Shown piece by piece: positions 55,564 to 64,000 of a stretch of DNA of 64,000 nt. Position 1 is the first letter of the stretch. Each line of letters starts with the position of its first letter. This DNA is from Microdochium bolleyi. Lineage: Eukaryota; Ascomycota; Sordariomycetes; Xylariales; Microdochiaceae. The DNA lies in the NCBI GenBank assembly GCA_001566295.1, contig KQ964254.1, positions 1 through 64,000 on the forward strand. The letters run 5' to 3'. Made by a program: the position numbers and the translations under genes. The notes beneath the pieces were generated by a model. That model was not told the DNA's origin. It did no database searches and was given only the letters and a program-made list of their open reading frames with translations.

Positions 55564-58500
55564 ATGGCGACATGGAAGGAGCTTGGAGAGGTTCCCGATT
55601 CGGACGACGAAGACACACTCGACACCGACGACTCTCAGCCGTCGTTGCATCTCGACGAAATCCAGCTTCCGGTGATCAACCGGCTGCCTGCTCAGAGGCA
55701 GGAGTCTCCCCCCGACCGCAACGGCCCCGACGACATCTGGGACGTGCCAACATCATTGTCTCAGGAGAGAAGTGCTCTGCAGAGGCACGGGCAAATCGAA
55801 GAGCCGGGCATCAGCACGCCATTTTCCCAAGATCCCATCGATATACCGTCATCGCCACTTTCCGAGCTAGCTGGTTATGACTTCGAAGAACTTGCAAGAA
55901 GCTTCGAACCCGACATCGCCGAGGGCCCCATTGTTCCGCTTCCGCCCAGCCAGCCCTTGGATGTTCAAGCCGCCTCTCGAGATGTTGGGGTACCAACTCC
56001 GTCTACTACGAGTACTCCCCAGTCCGACCGGATTGACCCAACACAGACATTCGACCGCGGCTATCGTTCCTTGCGACCGCGAAAGCCTATCCAGGAGCAT
56101 CCTTACTTGCTTGAGAATGCACAGTACAGCAAGCTCTTCAAATCACACGGGGTGCGGCCCATGCGAGTGACCGCCGAGGAACAATATGTTCAGGAGCAAG
56201 AGAAGGACTCACAAGAGCAGGACTATGAAGAGGATAGCCAGCTGACAGTGCAGAACGGCGTCTCAAACCAGCTCGAGGAAAGCCAGCCTGCGGATCTATA
56301 CGACAGCTTGGGGGATCTCGATGATCTGGCTTTGTCGCCATTGGAGACCGCCCTTCAGTCTCCAGCTGAAAGGTCTCCGATGCGCGACCCTCCGTCCAGT
56401 TCTGTCCAAGATGACGACGATGACGAAGAACTGCCCGACATAGCGGATATTGGAAAGTGGGTGCCTCGAAAGAAAGCGAAGCATCATGTTCATTCTACAC
56501 CACAGAACCTTTCGAAGCGACAGGGCTTGAGGTTGCCAGGCAGTACCAAGAGCCCAAGGAAGCTAGCTTCGTCCTTGCGACCCTTGGGAGTCTTCGACAT
56601 ACCACCCTCTCCTCCTGATACGAGCCCCGCCTTGCAGAACCTCACCCCAATGGCAAGACTGGGCACGCTACGACGGGATCAGGGGCTGACTCCACGGGCA
56701 AGCAGTATCATCAATTCGCCACGCCCGGAAAGCCCAGAGATACTCAGGTCCAACAATTTTATAGTTGACCTTAGCAAGTCAGCGACGAACAGTGAGGTGC
56801 CCGACGATGACGGGTCGAGTTCCAGCAGCGATTCGGAACCGAATGCTGATGTGGTTGAGGCAGAAGGCAAGCGTATTCGTGGCGTTCTGCCTGCCTCCTG
56901 GCTCCGACTCGACCAAAAGCAAATAAGAGGACCTGCGAATCAGAGGATGCTGATTCAGCGAAGCCCTGGCAAATCACCGCGGAGAGGTGTAGCGCAGCGC
57001 CGTATCACTACATCAACAGCTCCGATAGACTCGGGCATATTCTTTGATGATTCCGATGAATCAAATGACGAAACGACTTTACGAACTCATGACAGCATCT
57101 TGCAGCATAAACAGAATGTGCAAGATACGCGCGGAAAACAGGACCTGGCAATGTTTGAAGACGACACAGGCTCAGTCGTGGAAGATGACCAGATAGATCT
57201 CATGCTTCCAGGAAGCAAGCGCAGGAGCCGGACTGACCATGATGCAAGCCATAGAAAGAAGATGAAGAAAGGCCGAGCATCGATTCGTGAGGAATCAGGT
57301 CGGCCTATGAAGCAACAAAAGATCTCGGCGCAGATTACCAGGACCAAGTCGATGAAGAAGTCTTCGGGATCTCAAATCAAAAGACCAGGGGTGACCGAAG
57401 ATCACAAACCAACTCAGAAATCGCGACGCAGGACCACACCAACGAAGTCGGCGCCGCGCCTAAGCGTGCTGGACGTCATTGAGCCGAACGCGCCCTCGTT
57501 CCTGCGCATAGCTGCCAGGACAGCGAGACAACGAACGGACAAAGGCCGAGCAAGTCCTTCACAGAAAATCATCAGCTTGGGCATCCGCAGAGACAATATC
57601 GACGCATCGAAGGCCTTGTCGTCATGGCGCAATGGTGCTATTCAACCTCGGACTTCCGTCACTGCCCTTAAGCCAAAGCGAAGATCAGCCACCCAAGCCC
57701 TACATTCTGTATCTCAGCACGTTGTGCAACCATCAGGCCAGTCTCAGTCAACGCATAAGCCAAAAACTCTGTCCCAGGCCTGTTTCTCAGAGCCACGCCG
57801 TCAGTTGCAGCTCACGCATAGCGACCACTTTCCCCATATCCCTAAGCAAATGCCCAATGCGCCGCCTCCCTACAAGCCGAGCCGTGAGGGTCAATCTGCA
57901 AGCAAGTCCAACGGCGTGGGTGTGCGGCCAGCTATGCTGGAAACACTGGACAATGGCCGTGGTCGGCAGGCATTTGATTCGCGAAAGAGAGCACTTGATG
58001 CCCTCTTTCGAAGGTCGCGGAAGAACACGCCAAGCCTGGCCTCACAGCTGGAGATCACGCTAGATAAGGAGGCGACAGCTCAGCACTTGATTTGGGAGTC
58101 CGTCTCCTCAAGCGGCAGCCCCGTAGCACAAAGGAGAAGTGTCAATAGGACTCGGAAGCGGGTGCAGCCGAAATGGGTGGATGTCTCTGCTCCTCAATAC
58201 TCACGGGCGAATGATCCGCTTCCTGCCACGTCCACCCCAGCGGCACCAGTGCAGGGGCTCGATACTTGCGCTGGTGGCAAGCTTCTTGGCTTAGGTGCTT
58301 TCGGTACGCACTATACACAGCATTTCGAGATCTTTCCTCTCGATCCTGGGGCCTACTTTCATCAGGATACCCTTGTCGGAAGTGGTCGCCTTGCGCGGGC
58401 TTTGGATCTGCAGCATGAGTCCCGTGGGTCAAAGCCAGCAGGCACTTTTGTCCTCGGCGAAAAGGTGCTACACTGGATCGTTTGGAGCTCACAGGTCTCT

Positions 58501-61500
58501 TCCGAATTCGGTATTTTGTTTGACTGGGTTCTGGACGAGATCACTCCGCAGGGGGAAGCACCTTACTCCTTGCAGCCGATCGCAGCACAAGGCCTACTCT
58601 TCGCGCTGGATTTCATTCAACAGACACTGGAACTCTCGACATCTGATGTCCAGCAAGCTTTCTTTGCACGGTTCTGCGATGTCTTACTGGCCTTCTCGAC
58701 ACGCCTTGAGACTCTGCTACCTCTCATAGACTCACATTCAAGCATGCTCGTCGACATTTTGAGCACGACGCTTTTGCTGCTCTCCCATGCTCTTTGCTTG
58801 ACACGCAAGCTCAACCTGATCACCGATCAACACAAGCTAGAAAGCGTGCTCGCAAAACTGTCAAAGTTGTGCGTTACACTTCTACTGCGCAATGACCTGA
58901 GCGAAGTAAGCCATATCTACGACAAGCTTCAAGCACTCTCCTTTCGAGAAAAGGGTATCCGGGGTGAGCACTCTGCAGTCGTATGCTGGGTGTGTCTCAT
59001 GCACGTTTTGCAGCATGCTCGCATCCCAAGAATGGGGTTCTGGGACGTTGTTGGAAGTGTGATGGTAGGCCCTGATCTGCAATCATCTTTCGATTCGGTA
59101 CACTTTGAGAAAATCTGGCAAAACGTCTTCACCCTTTTGCCTCTTGGCGAATTTGGCAATGACGGCGTGCTGGTCTCTGGCAACCGGCGCTCTGCACCTC
59201 TCGAAGGCTGGTCGATTCCACAGAAGCTACTCAACCGTGTGTTTGCCATTTACAAGACCAACTCACAACAGGCGCCAAGTTTCAACGACTATTGTCGAGC
59301 TCTACTTGGACGCTGTCATTATCTTGCGGAACAGTGGTCTTGGCGGAAATCGAACGCAATAATCGGCCTCACGTTTGACTTCTTCGCCTCCCAAGGACTG
59401 GCACATCTGCGGCATGAAGAAGCATACAAATCTCCCGACTTTTTGGAAGACCTTGCAACTGCTCCGTCGTTATCGGTGACGGCCGATGACAGATGCTTTC
59501 ATATATTCTTGAAGCTTGTCGCGATGACGATCAAAAGCTTGACCGGCGCAAGTCTAGTCAAGGATATCCGCAACCTTGTGGCACGGATCATGCCAAACCA
59601 TGACAGACAATTCAACAAAGAGGTGGATATGCAGCAAAGGGATCTAGCCGCCTTACGAAATCATCATGACTTGCTCTGCACGCTGTTTTGGGCAGCTCCT
59701 GTCGAGCTTCGACCATCCGCTCAGATGGTTGAGAGGTTGGTCCAGCCTGAGAGTTCCCACAAAGAGGCTCTGCTCGTGAATTTGAAAGCCTGGGGTCAAC
59801 TCTCGCGTTTCATCGTCTCCCAGAACGCAGATTTGACTACTTATCGTCCATTCGCCTCATGGATTCGCAACATCACACAACAGCTATTGCAACAGTATCG
59901 GTCAGCAGAAAGTGATGTGCAACATCAGTTTGTCAGCATGTCAAACGAGGCGTCCAAGTCTGTCAGCCAGGATCTCATGGACATTGTCATCAGCACAAAC
60001 AAGAAAGCCGCTCTCGAAGCTTTAGGCTCGGCTATGACGACCGTCCTTACCACCATGCAACACGTTCCACAGTTGAACCTTGCAACTCTTGTGCTGAATA
60101 ACTGTACGTCCCTCAAGTCCAGCCCCGCACCTAGTCATATAACTGACAAATGCAGACCCCCTAGAGCTTGTTTTCACTGAGCTGCAGTCCTCGGCTGCAG
60201 ACTCGGGTTGGCGTTGCCTTCAACTTGGTCTGGAGATCGTAGATTCTTACTTGTCAATGATCACAAGATTCGCTCCTCACCCTGGTGCAGACCCGGACCC
60301 GGGTGGCCAATGGCACATTGAAGAAGCCCTAGAGGTATGCTACTACATTAGTCTACGAATATCCGTGCGTTTTACTGACTTCTCATAGTTTCTTGAGCGT
60401 GTTGTCATGAAATACTTCTTCCGAACAGCTCGCGATTTACTCCACCAGCATATCACACAGACTGCTTCTTCAAGTCAGCTGAACTGCTTTGAGCAAATGA
60501 CATTAGTCGGCGGGCGCTTGGCTGCTCGTGTTGCCCAGGCCAATCTCGCTGTAAGTCTCAGCACCATTACTAGGCGAACAGACCAGCTGATATCTGAATA
60601 GCCTGTAAACAATGTTTTCGCTGCCGGACGTTATGCTGTCTTCCCCAACCCCGGCGAGAGTCATGACAACGTGTCCCGGAAGTACCTGAGCTTGTTCATA
60701 GCCACTTTGGTACTGAATGGCGCTACAGACTTCACAGTAGGTCTCATCAAGTCCTTGTTCGGCATTAATGCTGCTGCTAACGATCTCTGGCAGACGCTGA
60801 AGCCCCCAAAGTCCATGCTTGGAATCCTGCTGTGCGAGATCGTGAAACCCCTGAAGTTCTTGAAGTACGAGCATCGACTTGCAGCAGCTTTACAGTCTGC
60901 TGGATCTGCCTGTTTGCAAAAAGTGACAATTCCGAACGACTCAGCTCCCGGTTATTCTTCCAATCGGGACTTGTTCTCCAGTAAGCCACGTCATCCTTTG
61001 GGAAAGCTATAATTGATTCTGATCTTTGATAGGCATCACAAAGAACATGCGCAGGTCCCTGCAAGTAGCAGAGCAGAGCGACCGAGCTGCTCTCAGGACG
61101 GAATTCTCGAACATCATGAAATCCGTCATGGAGCAACTAAAAGCTGACCTGAGACTGATGACTTCGGACCCCAAAGACCAACATGCTTACATCAATTTTG
61201 TGCGGCTGATCATCAGTCTCATGAGAGCGCAGGACTTTTGCCCAATCGACCAATTCTTTTACCAGATCAGCCCCGAGTACACGCCTTCGAGCCAAGATCC
61301 ACGACTGCAAACTGCAGGCATAATTTCATACGGCTTAAAACTAGAAGATGATGATCCCCGAGCCGCCCCGGGACTCTTCTACCTGCTCCTCACAAATTTC
61401 AAGATGGCCTTGGCCAACAGCAGACTCGCGGAGGAGCGCACGATCTTGGAGAAGGGCATGAGCCATCCGCACATCACGACATTCATGCTCGGACGCATGA

Positions 61501-62282
61501 TTCCTGCCTTGGTGGCGACAGCAGGGCATGCTGCTGAAGCTTGGGTTCTTCTCGAGACTTATGCAAGAGCGTTGTGCGACCACGTGTCGGCTCCAGCAAT
61601 ACATCGCAGCTTTGAGCACGATCAGATGCCGGCCGCCCTGAACCTCATGTGTTCCGCCTTGACCGCACTCCAGAAGATGGCTGCGGTCGATATTGATCTC
61701 CTTGGGGGTGAACACCTGTACAGTCTCACATTGATATTTATGGCGCTGAACACCATGGGCCCTTCGGTCATGGTGTACTTCATGGTTGTCGACCATGAGA
61801 TCGGCATCGAATCTGACGAACCATCAAAGATGCGCAGCGCTGTTGCCTCCATCACTAGCTTCGTCCAGCCCGCGATAGCCTACCTCGAAAAGCTCATTGA
61901 GCGGCCCGGAAGTGATGCTGCAGATACCGACGAGGAAACTCTTGTCATCGTGCCGGGCTTCTTATTCGAGGGTGTCGAGACCCACGATTTCACACCCCAC
62001 CTCGAAGGTGCCTCTCAGGTCGCTGACTTCACACGCCATGTACTCGATGACATTTCACGTCACTGGGTTATGACCGGAACAACAATTACGGTCCAAGGAC
62101 CGACAAGGCCACAGGGGCTGACAAACACGCAGAGTGGGCGCGGAGTTGAGGTGCCTGGATGGCGGCGTCTTGACTTGATCTGTGGTCTGTTGGAACAACT
62201 GCGACTCTGGGCAACGACTTTCGGGCACAGCACTCCGGCCAAACCTTCTGAGCAGGAGCAGTTTTGGGGGTGGGATTTGTAG
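55564..62282 (+). CDS. mus7: Mus7/Mms22-family replication-repair protein, 2169 aa, five exons
   Basis: Exons are 55564-60103, 60156-60334, 60389-60550, 60602-60980 and 61033-62282. The four introns are only 51-54 nt, the shortest set in the window. The N-terminus MATWKELGEVPDSDDED is the family's signature. Residues 1 to about 740 are acidic, Ser-rich and basic in patches (disordered). From about residue 880 to the end is an all-helical repeat-like region that matches the Mus7/MMS22 domain (LLGLGAFGTHYTQHFEIFPL, LDFIQQTLEL). In fission yeast Mus7 and budding yeast Mms22 this protein is the adaptor of the Rtt101-Mms1 cullin ligase, acting at stalled forks in homologous recombination. Length is normal for Pezizomycotina. 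Confidence 0.93.
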
Positions 62283-62686
62283 GCGTAGATCCTGGCTCAT
62301 CCAGGTTTCTTTGGCACCCACCAAGGAAAAAAGATGGAAATGAGTGGATAAGCATTAAAAATCCATCAGGGATTGGCACCATAGTAGCAGCCGGTTGAGT
62401 TGAACGAAATCAGCGATACTTGAGCTCATATAGGATCTCTTGGTGACGTTGAAGAACTGCCGTAAACCAACCCTTGTTGAGTGGCGCCGATGAAGGACCC
62501 TGTAGAGCGACAGAGCCGCATCCCGCTCTCGCGCTAGTTATCGATAGCGGACCAATTGTTTGTTCGCCATGACTGACGTCGCGCTGACACCAACGAAACA
62601 AAGCAGATATCGCTGGCTGTCAACTTTCGCACTTGTGTCCGGCCACGAGTATGCTCCTGCTCCGCCACGAGCACAACTGATCCCGG
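62283..62686. other. Intergenic, mus7 to last gene
   Basis: These 404 bp hold the mus7 3' end and the promoter of the last gene. No gene is seen. Confidence 0.55.
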
Positions 62687-64000
62687 ATGCATACACGATG
62701 GCTGCGTGCCCCTCGATCGGCAGCGCATCGGTTACCAACACCCCGACAACATGTGCTTGAACGTGGGGCTACCTCGCGGCGACGACTCTTTTCCTCAACT
62801 TCGATAGCGAGACAGACACAGCCGACCGGCGATAATGGCGGAAAACCAGACAAGGGCGGCGACGGCTCGAGCGGCACGCCGGGCGAATCCCCAAACGAGG
62901 CCCGAGACACCAGCCTGAACGAGGCGGAGAATGTGTCGCAGGACGATTCGAAAATCACCAGCGAAGGCCAGGGTCGGAGAAGAAGAAATAGCCCGTCGTC
63001 GTTGAGGTCGAGACTGCTGAGGAGCCGGTCGACACAGGAAGTCCCTCCGATAGAGCTCTCGAAGACGTTCCTAGACCACGCCATAACGCGGCACGAGGAC
63101 TTGCGAAAGACGGCTGCGTCAATACCCAAAGATGAGCTGGATAAAGTCGATCATGCCGTGTCAAGGAATTTCGCCAGCCGCCTCAAAAGCGGTCCTCATA
63201 GCAAAGAGGACGTGAAGGGGCTTGAACACATTCTCGACGAGGCGGCCTGGCACGACGAGAATGTCGAGCTGGCATTATCCGAATTATCCAAGGGCCAGAC
63301 AGACCGTGTTCGGGTCCGAGCTGACTTGATTGTGGCAGCAGCTCACTGGTCCCTCGCCTATATATCGAAGGAGGTAGACGCCAAGCACATCGTCACAGAG
63401 CTCAGCGAGAGGATCGTACCGGCGTCAGCGATGCTGAACACTGTCGGGTGCCAACTACGAGACGTCAAGGCAGTCCCCTCGTTGAAGGCAGATTTTATCG
63501 AATACCATATCGACTCGGATCTGAGCAATCGCCGCACCGTGGCGGCCATCGAGCCTATGTCCCTCGAGGAGTTGCTGTGGACTCTCAGATCAGAATTTGA
63601 GATCAAGGCCCCGCCAAGGGCGAAGAGTATGAGCGGCTTGCAACGGCCTGCCACGCTCGCCAGATTCGATTTTACTTCCGGCTCGACCATGCCTCGGGAT
63701 GTGATCAAATATGCTGCCGAGGAGCTTGGGGCGGATGTTCTTTACCTAACCCCTCAATCACTTGCTTTCATGCTAGGCGACTATCTTGGGCAAGACGTCA
63801 CGCGATCACCGAGTCTCTTGACGCAACTTGGGTTCCGTGCAGCCTTTAACTCAGGCAAGATCAAGCCTCGGAAACTGGAAGAGGCTGAGGAGGAAGACGG
63901 CGGCCTTTCCGGCCTCCACAAAACTCTCACGATTGTTGTGGGCCAGGAGAAGAAGAAGGCTGGCAACAAGACCTCACCCCTCGTGATGATGGACCAGTAC
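62687..64000 (+). CDS. Mitochondrial protein, probable AAA-ATPase family, 5' part (438 codons, open at edge)
   Basis: The frame is open from the ATG at 62687 to the window end with no stop; a TGA lies in frame nine bases before the ATG. Residues 1-50 are Arg-rich and acid-poor and contain RRRLFSSTSIARQ, a typical mitochondrial presequence with an R-L-F-S-S cleavage context. Residues about 50-110 are Gly/Asp/Ser-rich and basic. Residues about 115-320 are predicted helical (SKTFLDHAITRHEDLRKTA and on). A segment near 340-390 (RDVIKYAAEELGADVLYLTPQSLAFMLGDYLGQ) resembles the pre-Walker region of fungal mitochondrial AAA ATPases, which is inference because the P-loop would lie beyond the edge. 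No intron is apparent in the visible part. Confidence 0.75.
   Translation, partial: MHTRWLRAPRSAAHRLPTPRQHVLERGATSRRRLFSSTSIARQTQPTGDNGGKPDKGGDGSSGTPGESPNEARDTSLNEAENVSQDDSKITSEGQGRRRRNSPSSLRSRLLRSRSTQEVPPIELSKTFLDHAITRHEDLRKTAASIPKDELDKVDHAVSRNFASRLKSGPHSKEDVKGLEHILDEAAWHDENVELALSELSKGQTDRVRVRADLIVAAAHWSLAYISKEVDAKHIVTELSERIVPASAMLNTVGCQLRDVKAVPSLKADFIEYHIDSDLSNRRTVAAIEPMSLEELLWTLRSEFEIKAPPRAKSMSGLQRPATLARFDFTSGSTMPRDVIKYAAEELGADVLYLTPQSLAFMLGDYLGQDVTRSPSLLTQLGFRAAFNSGKIKPRKLEEAEEEDGGLSGLHKTLTIVVGQEKKKAGNKTSPLVMMDQY

Noticed and set aside
1..64000. CRISPR array, prophage or bacterial operon structure
   Set aside because: Spliced eukaryotic genes throughout; no spaced direct repeats or phage genes seen.

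Overview
The window is nuclear DNA of a filamentous ascomycete (Pezizomycotina), most likely a Sordariomycete. The evidence is: genes carry 0-6 short introns (about 50-230 nt) with GTRNGT donors and CTNAC-type branch sites; an OMP decarboxylase with the long internal insertion of Sordariomycete pyr4/pyr-4; a Pth11-like rhodopsin-domain family; two Zn2Cys6 regulators; and a cutinase. Exon structures were worked out by hand from splice consensus and reading frame. Every spliced model except the gene cut by the right edge closes in frame. I ran no alignment or database search, so the taxonomic call and all family names are from recognition.

Left core block (0.1-15.6 kb), housekeeping genes: a 1309-aa chromodomain protein (-), a glycine-zipper protein (-), vacuolar ATPase subunit a (+, five exons), dynactin p150Glued (+, two exons), and the SRP19/Sec65 subunit (-).

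Middle block (about 15.6-34.8 kb), looser and more accessory: a cutinase (+) whose catalytic Ser codon is split by a GC-AG intron, a rhodopsin-domain membrane protein (-), a seven-exon cytochrome P450 (+), 3.4 kb without a supportable gene, pyr4 (+), a Zn2Cys6 regulator (+), and a second rhodopsin-domain gene (+). The second copy is a close paralog of the first, has lost about 45 codons of membrane-helix sequence, and needs unusual splice acceptors. The two copies are inverted relative to each other and bracket the P450, pyr4 and the regulator. There is no polyketide synthase, NRPS or terpene synthase, so I do not call a biosynthetic cluster.

Right core block (35.5-64 kb), conserved genes again: phosphatidylinositol synthase (+), a CCCH zinc-finger protein with a conserved PIN/NYN-looking N-terminal domain (+), a Zn2Cys6 regulator (-), ORC5 (+), glycogen branching enzyme (-), mitochondrial ClpX/Mcx1 (+), tRNA-Val(AAC) (-), cytochrome c oxidase subunit IV/Cox5 (-), a two-exon 68-aa membrane microprotein (-), a 2169-aa Mus7/Mms22 replication-repair protein (+), and the 5' part of a mitochondrial protein running off the right edge (+). 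Four genes with mitochondrial signatures (mcx1, cox5, the probable microprotein and the partial last gene) lie in the last 15 kb, but they are on mixed strands and nothing shows that they are co-regulated.

The points most worth a second look are the decaying rhodopsin paralog, with a deletion bounded by a 4-bp repeat and an acceptor shift; the cutinase GC-AG intron; the 68-aa microprotein; and the large chromodomain protein.
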